From: Bacteroidetes bacterium UBA6161
GTDB taxonomy: Bacteria > Bacteroidota > Bacteroidia > NS11-12g > UBA955
DNA length: 64,000 nt
NCBI GenBank assembly: GCA_002422315.1
Contig: DIUJ01000063.1
Span: forward strand, 12,483 to 76,482
Direction of reading: 5' to 3'
Program-made: the position numbers and the translations under genes
The notes under the pieces: model-generated
What the model was told of the DNA's origin: nothing
What the model saw: only the letters and a program-made list of their open reading frames with translations
The model's database searches: none
Part shown: positions 27,276 through 36,602 of the stretch, piece by piece
Layout: each line of letters begins with the position of its first letter
How positions within the stretch are numbered: the stretch's first letter is position 1

Positions 27276-28421
27276 ATGACTGCACCTAAACCCTGCTTGT
27301 TAACTTTTATTGACTGGTATACCCCCGCATACAAAGCAGGCGGACCTATTCGGTCGGTTTCTAACATGGCAGCCTTACTTGAATCAGAATTCGAAATTTT
27401 TGTATATACTGGAAATCAAGATATAGATGGAACAAAAATAGATAAAACAGAGAACGAATGGCATGAGGGTTTGTTTGGAGAAAAAATACTATACAATAAT
27501 ACACCAAAACTAAATACTCTCAAACAATTTATAAAAGAACATCCGGAAGCTACTTTTCATATTAATGGAATATATTCCTTGCGTTTTTCTATCCTTCCTT
27601 TATTATACATAAAATTATTGAACTTAGGTACAAAAACAATCCTCAGCCCAAGGGGAATGCTTGGCTCTGGGGCAATGAAAATAAAGCCTTTTAAAAAGAA
27701 AGTATTTTTGCTTCTAGCCAAATCCTTGGGATTATATAAAAACATTACATGGCATGCCACATCTACAGAAGAGAAGGCAAATATTTTGCATAAGATTGGA
27801 AATAATGCCAAGGTTACTTTAGTTCAAAATATTCCTTCCAAAACCACCAAAGAAATATACAAAATAGAAAAAGAGAAAGGGAAGCTTAAAATGACAAGTA
27901 TAAGCAGGGTGGCTCCCATAAAAAAATTTGAGGTAATATTAGAAAGCCTATTGTCTTTTCCAATAAACGAAATTTCTATAGAATGGAATATTTATGGGCC
28001 AATAGAAGACCCTGAATACAAGAAAATACTTCTAGAAAAGGCTTCTAAAATACCCTATTTAAATTTACAATTTGAGGGGGCTATTAATCCAGACTGCATC
28101 TCAGAGATTATTACAAAAAGCCACCTGTTTTGTTTGCCTTCTGCAAACGAAAACTACGGCCATGCAATAGTAGAATCTTTTGCAAATGCATGCCCTGTAT
28201 TAATCTCTGATAAAACACCTTGGCAAAAATTAAAAACAAATAATGCAGGGATGGATATACCTCTCGCAAATAAATCTGAATTTTCTAAAGCAATCTATTA
28301 CTTTGCAAACTTAAATCAAGAAGAATGGCTATTATGGCAAAAAGGGGCACATGAATTCGCTTTAAATATGCAAAATGACGAAAAGTTAAAAGAAGCCTAT
28401 AAATCACTATTTACAAAATGA
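27276..28421 (+). CDS. family 4-like glycosyltransferase
   Basis: A 381-residue GT-B glycosyltransferase. The donor-binding half has MTSISRVAPIKKFEVILESL (about 205-224) and the E-x7-E motif of GT4 enzymes in NENYGHAIVESFANACPV (about 318). The N-terminal half has GGPIRSVSNMAALL and LSPRGMLGSGAM, features of a group of uncharacterised GT4 transferases. It probably adds a sugar to a surface polysaccharide or lipid. Its stop codon overlaps the start codon of the ATP-grasp gene (ATGA at 28418), which implies translational coupling and a shared pathway. Confidence 0.85.
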   Translation: MTAPKPCLLTFIDWYTPAYKAGGPIRSVSNMAALLESEFEIFVYTGNQDIDGTKIDKTENEWHEGLFGEKILYNNTPKLNTLKQFIKEHPEATFHINGIYSLRFSILPLLYIKLLNLGTKTILSPRGMLGSGAMKIKPFKKKVFLLLAKSLGLYKNITWHATSTEEKANILHKIGNNAKVTLVQNIPSKTTKEIYKIEKEKGKLKMTSISRVAPIKKFEVILESLLSFPINEISIEWNIYGPIEDPEYKKILLEKASKIPYLNLQFEGAINPDCISEIITKSHLFCLPSANENYGHAIVESFANACPVLISDKTPWQKLKTNNAGMDIPLANKSEFSKAIYYFANLNQEEWLLWQKGAHEFALNMQNDEKLKEAYKSLFTK

Positions 28422-29449
28422 CAACACGGATACTAATTACAGGAGCTGGAGCCCCAGGAGCAGCAGGAATTATACAATGTCTTAGGGAAATACCTAATGC
28501 ATTTATTGTATCCGTAGACACAGACCCCAAAGCTTATGGGAGCCTTTTGACCGATGCTTTTGAAACAGTTCCAAAAGCAAATTCACCTGACTTTATTCCA
28601 GAGTTATTGGAAATTTGTAAAAACCATAAGGTAAATGTTGTTTTACCTCTTGTAACTAGAGAATTAGAAAGTTTGAGTAAAGCAAAAAAATTATTTGAAG
28701 ATAACAATATAGTGATTATGGTTTCTGACTTTCTACCTTTAAGCATCGCAAACCACAAAGGCAACTTATTAAACACACTTCAAAGAAATCAAATTCCACA
28801 TCCTGCATTTAAAATTGTATGGAATTTTAAAGAAATGGAACAAGCCGCACATAGTCTTGGTTATCCAAACAACCCTGTAATTATCAAACCATGCGAAAGC
28901 AATGGGTTAAGAGGCTTCAGAATTCTAAACAATAGCATAGATAATCTTGACTTATTACTTAATCACAAGCCAGATAATTCATATACTACATTAAATAATT
29001 TATCTGGTATAATAGGGGATAAAAGCCTTCCTGAATATCTTGTAAGCGAATATTTACCAGGAAAAGAATACACTGTTGATGTACTGGCCAGAAAAGGAGA
29101 ATGTTTAACTATAGTTCCGAGATTAAGGTCTAAAATGACTTCAGGAATAAGTACAGCTGGCTGTATAGAAAAAAACACAGAGATTATAGAATATGTAAGG
29201 GAGATTGTTGCCTTATTTAAGTTAGATTATCTGATTGGAATCCAAGTAAAACAAGATATACATGGCAAGTATAAAATTATAGAGATAAACCCTAGAGTTC
29301 AAGGAACAACGGTAGCATGTCTCGGAGCAGGAATAAACTTTCCCAAACTTTGTGTTGAAATGGCACTTGGTGCAGAACTAAATATACCCGAGCCTAAATG
29401 GGGTATTCGGTTTGCAAGGCACTGGCAAGAACTTTTTTTCGATGAATAA
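28418..29449 (+). CDS. ATP-grasp domain protein, carbamoyl-phosphate-synthase-like
   Basis: A 343-residue enzyme. An N-terminal Rossmann-like pre-ATP-grasp domain (MTTRILITGAGAPGAAGIIQ) is followed by an ATP-grasp fold: NPVIIKPCESNGLRGFRIL binds nucleotide, YLVSEYLPGKEYTVDVLA and YKIIEINPRVQGTTVA provide metal ligands. Enzymes of this group ligate a carboxylate to an amine or similar nucleophile. The reaction is unknown. It overlaps the upstream glycosyltransferase gene by 4 bases, so it may modify a sugar or lipid used by that enzyme. Confidence 0.85.
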   Translation: MTTRILITGAGAPGAAGIIQCLREIPNAFIVSVDTDPKAYGSLLTDAFETVPKANSPDFIPELLEICKNHKVNVVLPLVTRELESLSKAKKLFEDNNIVIMVSDFLPLSIANHKGNLLNTLQRNQIPHPAFKIVWNFKEMEQAAHSLGYPNNPVIIKPCESNGLRGFRILNNSIDNLDLLLNHKPDNSYTTLNNLSGIIGDKSLPEYLVSEYLPGKEYTVDVLARKGECLTIVPRLRSKMTSGISTAGCIEKNTEIIEYVREIVALFKLDYLIGIQVKQDIHGKYKIIEINPRVQGTTVACLGAGINFPKLCVEMALGAELNIPEPKWGIRFARHWQELFFDE

Positions 29450-29520
29450 TAATATACTTAAAATTAGGGTTTTAATGAGCAGAAACCGTTGTTTGAGCAG
29501 AAATGAAACAAAAATCATGT

Positions 29521-29548
29521 TTTGTGAATAGAAATAAATTTATATTTG
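29521..29548 (+). promoter_or_regulatory. promoter for the fatty acid desaturase
   Basis: TTTG (29521-29524), 16-base spacer, TATATTTG (29541-29548), 20 bases before the ATG at 29569. Slightly short spacing but otherwise a good match to the Bacteroidota consensus. Confidence 0.5.
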
Positions 29549-29568
29549 CCTAAGTTTAAAATAAAAAA

Positions 29569-30651
29569 ATGTCGAAAGTAAGATTTATGGGCAAAGTGGA
29601 GTTTTTTCATGCCCTAAGAGAAAAAGTAGATTCCTACTTTGTAGAAAACAACATAAAGAAGACAGGTGATTACCGTTTGTATTTAAAGACAATCATCCTA
29701 TTTAGTACATTAATCTCCTTGTACACAATACTAGTATTTTTTACCCCAGCACAAGTTTGGGTGTCGCTATTATTGTGCGGTATAATGGGTGTTAACTTTG
29801 CAGCCATAGGATTTAACGTAATGCACGATGGTGCACATGGAAGTTATTCTGACAATACTAGATTGAATGACTTAATGGGATTTGCACTAAACATAATGGG
29901 CGGGAATATGTACATATGGAAATTAAAACACAATGTAAACCACCATACCTATACAAATATTGAAGGGTTTGATGACGACATTGATATTAGACCATTTATA
30001 AGAGTAAACACCAATCAGAAAAAGTATTTCTTCCATAAGTTCCAACACATTTATAGCATGTTGCTATACGGCTTGACTTATTTGGCTTGGATTTTTCAAA
30101 ATGACTTTCAAAAATACTTTGGAAGCCGTGTAGCAGACCATACTCCTCTTAAAGCAATGACTACCAAGGACCATCTTACCTTTTGGTTTTCAAAAGTATT
30201 TTATGTTTCGGTATTTATTGTAATTCCAGGATTAGTTGTTGGTTGGCCTGAAATGATTATCGGGTTCTTAACTATGGGCTTTGTTACAGGTGTGCTTATT
30301 GCAGTTGTATTTCAATTGGCTCACGTAGTGGAAGACGTTACATTTATTCCTAGTCCCGAGAGCGAAAAATCAGATGCAGACGTTGCCACAGAATGGGCTG
30401 TTCACCAGATAAATACTACTGTAAATTTTGCTACTAAAAGCAAGTCTTTAAATTGGCTTTTAGGGGGTCTTAATTTTCAGGTGGAGCACCATTTATTCCC
30501 GAGAATCAGTCACGTACACTATCCACAATTAAACAAAATTGTAAAAGAAGTATGTGCAGAATTTGGCGTAAATTACAGAGAATTCCCTACCATGGTAAGG
30601 GCTGTTCGTTCTCACTTAGAACACCTTAAACTAGTTGGTAAAGCAGCTTAA
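29569..30651 (+). CDS. membrane fatty acid (acyl-lipid/acyl-CoA) desaturase
   Basis: A 360-residue di-iron membrane desaturase. The three histidine boxes are complete: HDGAHG (about residue 88), HNVNHHTYTN (about residue 123) and FQVEHHLFP (about residue 303). Hydrophobic segments near 48-85 and 205-250 form the membrane anchor. The FQVEHH third box is typical of front-end or acyl-lipid desaturases. It likely adjusts membrane fluidity by introducing a double bond; position not deducible. It has its own promoter and ends two bases from the stop of the convergent mnmD gene. Confidence 0.92.
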   Translation: MSKVRFMGKVEFFHALREKVDSYFVENNIKKTGDYRLYLKTIILFSTLISLYTILVFFTPAQVWVSLLLCGIMGVNFAAIGFNVMHDGAHGSYSDNTRLNDLMGFALNIMGGNMYIWKLKHNVNHHTYTNIEGFDDDIDIRPFIRVNTNQKKYFFHKFQHIYSMLLYGLTYLAWIFQNDFQKYFGSRVADHTPLKAMTTKDHLTFWFSKVFYVSVFIVIPGLVVGWPEMIIGFLTMGFVTGVLIAVVFQLAHVVEDVTFIPSPESEKSDADVATEWAVHQINTTVNFATKSKSLNWLLGGLNFQVEHHLFPRISHVHYPQLNKIVKEVCAEFGVNYREFPTMVRAVRSHLEHLKLVGKAA

Positions 30652-30653
30652 TA

Positions 30654-31328
30654 CTAAAGCTTTATAGCTTGTGTAATTTCTCTTCTTCCCTTTATTCCCG
30701 GGGGATTAAATAATTCAAAGCCTAGGCTTCGTAGATTTCTCTTGAATTGTCCATTGGCACAATAGGTTATAAATATTCCCCCTTTTCTGAGTAATTGTGC
30801 ACATTTTTGCAATGTCTCGATTTCCCACATTTCTGGCTGTTTTTTAGGCGCAAATGCATCAAAATAAACTACATCATATACTAAGTCTAGTTCAGCATCC
30901 TGTAATGTAGATTCTATTCTTGTAAAATTAAAAAATGGAGAAACAGCCTCTTGTTTGTTTGCAGAACAAGTATGAAGTTTGTTTAAATAGACTTTCATCT
31001 CATCCTCCTCTGTTAAATAATCAAATTGTAGTTGTGCAACTAAATCTAAAGGTATAGGATATGGTTCTAAACTTTGGTAAGTTACAATTTGGTTGTTTTT
31101 TTTTGCTTGTTCTAAGGTTAAAAGTGCATTTAATCCAGTACCAAATCCTACTTCTAAGATACTCACTTCTTTTTGCGATTTCATTACTTCAAATCCTTTT
31201 TGAATAAACACATGAATGCTTTCTGTTAAAGCACCCGCATAGCTATGGTAGGTTTCATTCAAGGATTCGATACACAATGTATGTGAACCATCTTCTGTTA
31301 ACTGAAGTACTGGTTTAGAGTGTAACAT
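30654..31328 (-). CDS. mnmD: tRNA mnm5s2U methyltransferase MnmD (MnmC N-terminal type)
   Basis: Methylates nm5s2U to mnm5s2U at tRNA position 34. 224 residues from the ATG at 31328 (a TTG at 31340 is less likely). Motifs: QLTEDGSHTLC and NETYHSYAGALTES at the N-terminus, the SAM-binding ILEVGFGTGLNALLTL (about 60-75) and VYFDAFAPKKQPEMWE as catalytic-region signature. It lacks the FAD oxidase half of MnmC, as usual in this phylum. Its start overlaps the 3' end of the GT9 gene. Confidence 0.9.
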   Translation of the reverse strand: MLHSKPVLQLTEDGSHTLCIESLNETYHSYAGALTESIHVFIQKGFEVMKSQKEVSILEVGFGTGLNALLTLEQAKKNNQIVTYQSLEPYPIPLDLVAQLQFDYLTEEDEMKVYLNKLHTCSANKQEAVSPFFNFTRIESTLQDAELDLVYDVVYFDAFAPKKQPEMWEIETLQKCAQLLRKGGIFITYCANGQFKRNLRSLGFELFNPPGIKGRREITQAIKL

Positions 31329-32295
31329 TTTTAAATTCAATATTATTCATACAATTAAAATGCCCTTGGGGACACGAATCAAATCCTATTTTTGAACAAG
31401 GTCTGCAATCCAAATGCTTTACTTGTAAAACAAGTGAATGTTTTTCAGCATCTGAATTTTTGGGGTAATAAGGATACATACCAAACTCTGGAATAGTATT
31501 TCCCCATAAAGACAAGATTGGTTTATTAAAAGCGGCCGCAATATGCATTAGGCCTGTGTCATTAGAAATTACTTTATGTGAAAACTTTAAAACTAATGCA
31601 CTTTGATTTAGTGACAATAACCCTATAGCATTTATAACATTACGCTCAACTAACAAATTCTCTAATTTTTCTCCTTCTGCTTTATCTTCCTTACCGCCTA
31701 GCAGAACCAAAGGATATGAAGAGTCTTTTACTAATTCCACTAATTTATTTACAGGTGCTCTTTTTGTAAAATATTGGCCACCCAAAACCACTGCTAAAAA
31801 CTTTGTTTGGGATAAAAAATTTAAAGATTCCGGAAGCTTTGTGGTTCCTGTAAAATAATCCAAACCCATGTAATCGTTTTGGGCACCCAGTTTTTCTATT
31901 GTATTAATGTACCGATCTACAATATGTACCTGTGGCAACACTTTAATATTTTTAAATTTAACAGCCAACCATTTTGCAACATTATGTTTTTTGAAACGAT
32001 ACACTTTCTTAACCCCTAAAACAAAGCTAAGTCTTCTTGTTCTCAAATTGTTGTGAAGGTCCACAATTACATCATACTTCTCTTCTTTCAAGTTGTTTAC
32101 AAACTTATTCCAATTGCCATTCTCTAAGAGCTTTACTTTATGAATATAAGGAGAAAAACAAAGGGTTTGTTCAAAAGCATTTTTTGTTGCAAAATGAATT
32201 TCCACATTTGGAATTTGCTTATACAAGACCCTAACTACGGGGGATGTAAGTACAATATCTCCGATAGAACTAAATCTTAAAACTAATATCTTCAT
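31315..32295 (-). CDS. glycosyltransferase family 9 (LPS heptosyltransferase-like)
   Basis: A 326-residue GT9 enzyme of the ADP-heptose:LPS heptosyltransferase type. N-terminal KILVLRFSSIGDIVLTSPVV carries the catalytic Asp. YDVIVDLHNNLRTRRLSF, the nucleotide-binding LLGGKEDKAEGEKLE and VISNDTGLMHIAAAFNKPIL with the conserved D-T-G-x-M-H are present. CRPCSKIGFDSCPQGHFNCM near the C-terminus is a normal family feature. It should act in lipopolysaccharide core or O-chain assembly at the inner membrane. It overlaps mnmD and follows the methyltransferase gene after 12 bases. Confidence 0.9.
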   Translation of the reverse strand: MKILVLRFSSIGDIVLTSPVVRVLYKQIPNVEIHFATKNAFEQTLCFSPYIHKVKLLENGNWNKFVNNLKEEKYDVIVDLHNNLRTRRLSFVLGVKKVYRFKKHNVAKWLAVKFKNIKVLPQVHIVDRYINTIEKLGAQNDYMGLDYFTGTTKLPESLNFLSQTKFLAVVLGGQYFTKRAPVNKLVELVKDSSYPLVLLGGKEDKAEGEKLENLLVERNVINAIGLLSLNQSALVLKFSHKVISNDTGLMHIAAAFNKPILSLWGNTIPEFGMYPYYPKNSDAEKHSLVLQVKHLDCRPCSKIGFDSCPQGHFNCMNNIEFKNVTL

Positions 32296-32307
32296 AAAGT
32301 TAAGATT

Positions 32308-33483
32308 TTACTCTATGTACAAGACCAATCCTTTTAAATACTCTGTTTCAGGGTGAAAGAGATTAATTGGATGGTCTGCAGGCTGACCTAACCTATGCAA
32401 AATTGACACTTTTCTTCCGCTTTCTACCGCAGCTGCAAAAACAGTATCTTCAAATAATTGCCTATTTACAACTTGCGTACATGAAAAGGTAAACAAAATG
32501 GAGCCTTTTTTCATGTGTTTAAATGCCAGAAGATTAAGTCTTCTATATCCCTTTGTAGCTTGCTTGCTATTCTTAAAACTTTTTGCAAAAGAAGGAGGGT
32601 CAAGAACCAAAATATCAAAATCCGAACCTATTTCCTTGAGGGTATTAAAAGAATCTGCAACAATACAATCCTTAGCGAAAGACTCTAGGCCATTCCTTTT
32701 TAGGTTTTTCTTACACGCTTCTATAGCCGGGGCTGAGATATCTACAGAAACAACTTTTGTAGCGTTTGAGGCTGCTGCATAAATACTAAACCCTCCCGTA
32801 TAGCTAAATGTGTTTAAAACGCTTTTATTTGCAGCATAACGAGCAATTAGAGCCCTGCTTTCTCTTTGATCAATAAAAAAGCCTGTTTTCTGTCCATCCA
32901 TCCAATCTACTTCAAACTCGAAGTTGTTTTCCAAAACCACCGATGGTTCTGCAGAGCCATACCAAAAACCAATATCTGGAATTTCATCCGTTTTAGATAC
33001 CTCCTTAGGTTTATGAAAAATGGCTTTGATTTTGTCTTGTAATATTGATATAAGAGCTCTTACAATATAATCCTTAAATAAATATATCCCAGTATTGTGT
33101 GCTTGAAAAACAACAACTCCATTGTAATAGTCAAGTATTAACCCCGGCATGCCATCACCTTCTCCATGAACCAATCTAAAACAATTGGTTGTAATATCAA
33201 AATTCAGTGCTTTCCTTTTACTATAGGCTGCGGATATAGCGTTTTCCCAAAACTCGTCTGAAAGTATATTGTCTTGTTCCAAAAAAGACAAAACCCTAAC
33301 AGAAATACTACCAGTACCAAAATATCCGTGAGCTATAAACTCATCCTGATGGTTTAAAACCTTTACAGGGCTTCCATTTATTAGGTTCTGAGGGATAGAA
33401 AGAAGAGCACCAGAAAATACCCAGGGATGGAATCTTTGTAGCGACTTGTCTCGCCCTTGTTTTAATTTAAGGTTTGTTATCAT
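32308..33483 (-). CDS. class I SAM-dependent rRNA methyltransferase, RlmI-like
   Basis: 391 residues from the ATG at 33483. An N-terminal PUA domain (KQGRDKSLQRFHPWVFSGA) is followed by a central region and a Rossmann methyltransferase domain with LNTFSYTGGFSIYAA, VVSVDISAPAIEACKKN and the catalytic-type LVLDPPSFAKS; a Cys in TFSCTQVV fits m5C enzymes. RlmI methylates C1962 of 23S rRNA in E. coli, and the same role is likely here. The start codon overlaps the stop of cpsB (ATGA), so a longer start at 33510 is rejected. Confidence 0.88.
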   Translation of the reverse strand: MITNLKLKQGRDKSLQRFHPWVFSGALLSIPQNLINGSPVKVLNHQDEFIAHGYFGTGSISVRVLSFLEQDNILSDEFWENAISAAYSKRKALNFDITTNCFRLVHGEGDGMPGLILDYYNGVVVFQAHNTGIYLFKDYIVRALISILQDKIKAIFHKPKEVSKTDEIPDIGFWYGSAEPSVVLENNFEFEVDWMDGQKTGFFIDQRESRALIARYAANKSVLNTFSYTGGFSIYAAASNATKVVSVDISAPAIEACKKNLKRNGLESFAKDCIVADSFNTLKEIGSDFDILVLDPPSFAKSFKNSKQATKGYRRLNLLAFKHMKKGSILFTFSCTQVVNRQLFEDTVFAAAVESGRKVSILHRLGQPADHPINLFHPETEYLKGLVLYIE

Positions 33484-34211
33484 ACGTAATAATTTTGGAC
33501 TTGATGCCAATTAATTTTATTAAAAATCTTTAATCTATACACTTCATTTAATGCAACAAGTTGTTTGAGGGAATGTGCATCAGTTCCCAAAAAAGAGTAG
33601 TATCCTTTATCAACCAACCATTCCGCAAGTTTTTTAGACTCTTTTGAATAATAGCCTGAGAAAGACAAAAGATTTATCTGAAATTGTAATCCAGACTGCA
33701 CAAGTGTTTCTACTAAAGAGTAATTGTTTTGAAGGTATATATACCTTTCGGGATGAGCAAAAACAGGAGTATAGCCTTGTGCCAACAAATCAAAAACAAG
33801 TTGTTCGAACTGCCTAGGTGCAGACATAAAAGCGGTCTCTATTAGAACCTTATTCCCCATAAATGTAAGTAGTTCTTCCTTCTGTTGTACTTTTCCAAAC
33901 AAGGATTCATCCACGTAATATTCTGCTGCAAACTCTATTTGTAAAGGAATCTTTTTTATTAGAAGTGACTCTTTAAGAATTCCAATAGGAGTAGAAATAG
34001 ATTGCTTAGTATTTTTATAAAAATCTCCCATAATATGGGGGGTAACAGTAACCTTAGAATACCCTAAACTTACAAAAAACTCTGCCATTGCTATCGCTGT
34101 ATCTAAGTCTGGCGCGCCATCATCTATCCCAAAAGCAAGATGGTTGTGAATATCCCATTTTAAAGGATACTCAAAGGGGATATTTTTTTTAAAGACATCA
34201 AAAAAACCCAT
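33480..34211 (-). CDS. PHP-type tyrosine-protein phosphatase (CpsB/YwqE family)
   Basis: 243 residues. The PHP metal ligands are visible in WDIHNHLAFGIDDGAPD (about 19-35), VTVTPHIMGDFY, VLIETAF, PVFAHPERYIYL and GTDAHS. The family removes phosphate from the tyrosine-rich tail of the capsule autokinase. The gene overlaps the kinase gene by one base, so the two are made together as a phosphorylation switch for polysaccharide export. Confidence 0.9.
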   Translation of the reverse strand: MGFFDVFKKNIPFEYPLKWDIHNHLAFGIDDGAPDLDTAIAMAEFFVSLGYSKVTVTPHIMGDFYKNTKQSISTPIGILKESLLIKKIPLQIEFAAEYYVDESLFGKVQQKEELLTFMGNKVLIETAFMSAPRQFEQLVFDLLAQGYTPVFAHPERYIYLQNNYSLVETLVQSGLQFQINLLSFSGYYSKESKKLAEWLVDKGYYSFLGTDAHSLKQLVALNEVYRLKIFNKINWHQVQNYYV

Positions 34212-36598
34212 TACTTCCTAGAAAATAATTTTTTTAACCAGCTTTTTTCAATCCTAGAGTCATCGTCGTAATACCCATACCCATAGCCATAGCTGTACTT
34301 ATAACCATAACCTCCGGCAGCATTAACATCATTAATAATAACAGTTAAATTTGGGAATTTTTTAGACTTATATAGATTGTTTATATTGTCTGTAACATGT
34401 TTTTGTGAATACCCCGAACGAATAACGTATATAGATAAATCGCAAAGCTTAAGCACAGAGCTAGCGTCTGTTACAAGGCCTATAGGGGGGTTGTCAAAGA
34501 TTATAAAATCATACATTTCAGAAAGAGTGGAAATGAGTTTTCTAAAATTGTCTCTTAACAACAATTCCGATGGGTTTGGAGGTGTTGGCCCTGAAGTTAT
34601 AAAATCGAACCCAGCCACTCTAGAATTCTTTATTGCATCCTGTATCTCTGTCTGACCTATAAGAACTGTACTCATTCCCAGCAAATTATCCACTTCAAAT
34701 CCAATATGGATTTTGGGTTTGCGCATATCTAAGTCCAAGAGAATTACTTTCTTCCCTCCCATTGCCAAAACGGCAGCATAATTTATAGCAATCATGGTTT
34801 TACCTTCACCGCTAATAGTAGACGTTACCCCAATTAGATTGCATCTTTTGGATTGCATAATAAAGTCTGCATTTGTGCGTACAGACCTCAAGGATTCTGC
34901 CATCGCAGACTTGGGTCTGTTGTCCACAAGCAAAGTAGAAGCTTCTAACTTTTTGGAGTATCGAGGAATTAATCCTATAATTGGCGCGAGTAATTTCTTT
35001 TCGGCTTCTTGAGGACTTAATATCACATTTAGTGTAAGATATTTTAGCACTACAAAAGAAAGACCAAGCACAAGTCCTCCAACTAGGAACATTAACCAAA
35101 TTTTGTTTTCTACTGGATGAATTGGTATTGAGGAAGCGCTCGCAGGACTCAAAATGGTAAATTCGGGAACAGCACCAGCCTTAGAAATCTGATATTGAAC
35201 TTGTTGATCCAACAAAGAAAGATAGAATTTTTCGTATAACGAATTAAATCTTTTCAATCTGTTTAATTCTGTTTCTTTACTTGGGAGCTGTGAAAATTCC
35301 GACTTAAATTTATTTATTTGATTTAAAAGTTCATTAGATTGCTCACTTACAAATACTTTGTTTTCTCTAATATACTGAAGAACTTGTGACTTTATAATAG
35401 ATATTTCGAGTTCTATTTTCTTAAAAGGGAGGGTAGTCTCTTTATTTGAAATTTTAAGCATTTCCCTCTCTTTGAATAGTGTATTTAATTGATTTACTAA
35501 GTCTTGAACTTGTGCATTTTCAATTTTAAAAGAAATAGGGATAATATTATCCGCGCTTTTATCGCTTAAAATAAAACTCTGCAATTTGTTCATTTCTCCT
35601 AAAACATATTGTAAAGAAGCCCTTTGAGTCTCAAGTTCTTTAATCTGAGAGGTTACAAATGTAAATTCGCCACTTGGAGAAATTGTTCCTGTGCTTCTTA
35701 CAAATGATTCAATATCTTTTTCAGAGTCATCTAGTTTTTGTTCTGTTTGTTTTAATTGCATTTCAATAAATGCAATGGTTTGGTCTTGAGATTTTTGTTT
35801 TTTGGATAATGAATGTCTTAAATAAATGGTGTCAAAAGCATTTACTATATCAACCGCTTTTTCTTTTGAAAATTCTATAAATGAAATATTGATTGTTCTA
35901 GCTTCTTTATTTAACTCTAATACCTCTAACCCTGATAATAAAAAAGATACGATAGAAGACTTGCTGTTCAGTGTGAAATAGTAATCCCTTTGATTGCCAA
36001 GTGCGGCTCCTTGCTTGTTCCAAAGTACTATGAATTCAAATTCATTCATTTTGAGCTTTGTACCAACCTTGCCATTTACACAAGACTTTTTATTATCCTC
36101 ACTACATATTTGAAAAGATGCATTTTCTTCAAAAACTATTGAAAACTGCTTATCGTAAGGGAAAGAAATAGGGTCTGATAAAGGAACAATTTCGAATGGG
36201 CTAATTTTATATAATTCGGTATTTAATACTTTACCTTGGGCAATATATGTAATATCTAAAGGCAATGAATTGGCCACATCCAAGGCAACGATGGGTGACT
36301 TTATTAATTCAATTTCACCACTTAAGTTTACCGTATTTTTCACTACAGCACTCCCTAATACACCTCCTAATTCAGAGGCATCAGACTGATAGTCTAATTT
36401 AATTACAGAATTTGCTTGGAAAACAGGTTTTGTATATTTTAAATAATAATAGGCTCCTAAAAAAGCAACAATAAGTAATAAAAAAGGCCAATGCCAAGTT
36501 TTTTTAAGGGCTAAAACCACCCTTTCTATTTCAAAACTTATACCTGAATCCGAGCTATTTGCCGCTCCTTGTTTGTCATCAAATTCAAATTCCTGCAT
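34211..36598 (-). CDS. polysaccharide chain-length regulator and tyrosine autokinase (Wzc type)
   Basis: A 795-residue inner-membrane co-polymerase. Two membrane helices (about 37-55, WPFLLLIVAFLGAYYYL, and about 505-525, WLMFLVGGLVLGLSFVVL) flank a periplasmic domain with coiled coil (about 270-400 and 430-480). The cytoplasmic BY-kinase has Walker A TSTISGEGKTMIAIN, Walker A' VILLDLDMRKPKIH and Walker B DFIIFDNPPIGLVTD. The tail (about 770-780) is GYKYSYGYGYGYYDDDS, a cluster of autophosphorylation tyrosines. It controls polymer length and drives export with the Wza protein encoded 4 bases upstream. Confidence 0.93.
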   Translation of the reverse strand: MQEFEFDDKQGAANSSDSGISFEIERVVLALKKTWHWPFLLLIVAFLGAYYYLKYTKPVFQANSVIKLDYQSDASELGGVLGSAVVKNTVNLSGEIELIKSPIVALDVANSLPLDITYIAQGKVLNTELYKISPFEIVPLSDPISFPYDKQFSIVFEENASFQICSEDNKKSCVNGKVGTKLKMNEFEFIVLWNKQGAALGNQRDYYFTLNSKSSIVSFLLSGLEVLELNKEARTINISFIEFSKEKAVDIVNAFDTIYLRHSLSKKQKSQDQTIAFIEMQLKQTEQKLDDSEKDIESFVRSTGTISPSGEFTFVTSQIKELETQRASLQYVLGEMNKLQSFILSDKSADNIIPISFKIENAQVQDLVNQLNTLFKEREMLKISNKETTLPFKKIELEISIIKSQVLQYIRENKVFVSEQSNELLNQINKFKSEFSQLPSKETELNRLKRFNSLYEKFYLSLLDQQVQYQISKAGAVPEFTILSPASASSIPIHPVENKIWLMFLVGGLVLGLSFVVLKYLTLNVILSPQEAEKKLLAPIIGLIPRYSKKLEASTLLVDNRPKSAMAESLRSVRTNADFIMQSKRCNLIGVTSTISGEGKTMIAINYAAVLAMGGKKVILLDLDMRKPKIHIGFEVDNLLGMSTVLIGQTEIQDAIKNSRVAGFDFITSGPTPPNPSELLLRDNFRKLISTLSEMYDFIIFDNPPIGLVTDASSVLKLCDLSIYVIRSGYSQKHVTDNINNLYKSKKFPNLTVIINDVNAAGGYGYKYSYGYGYGYYDDDSRIEKSWLKKLFSRK

Positions 36599-36602
36599 AG
36601 TT

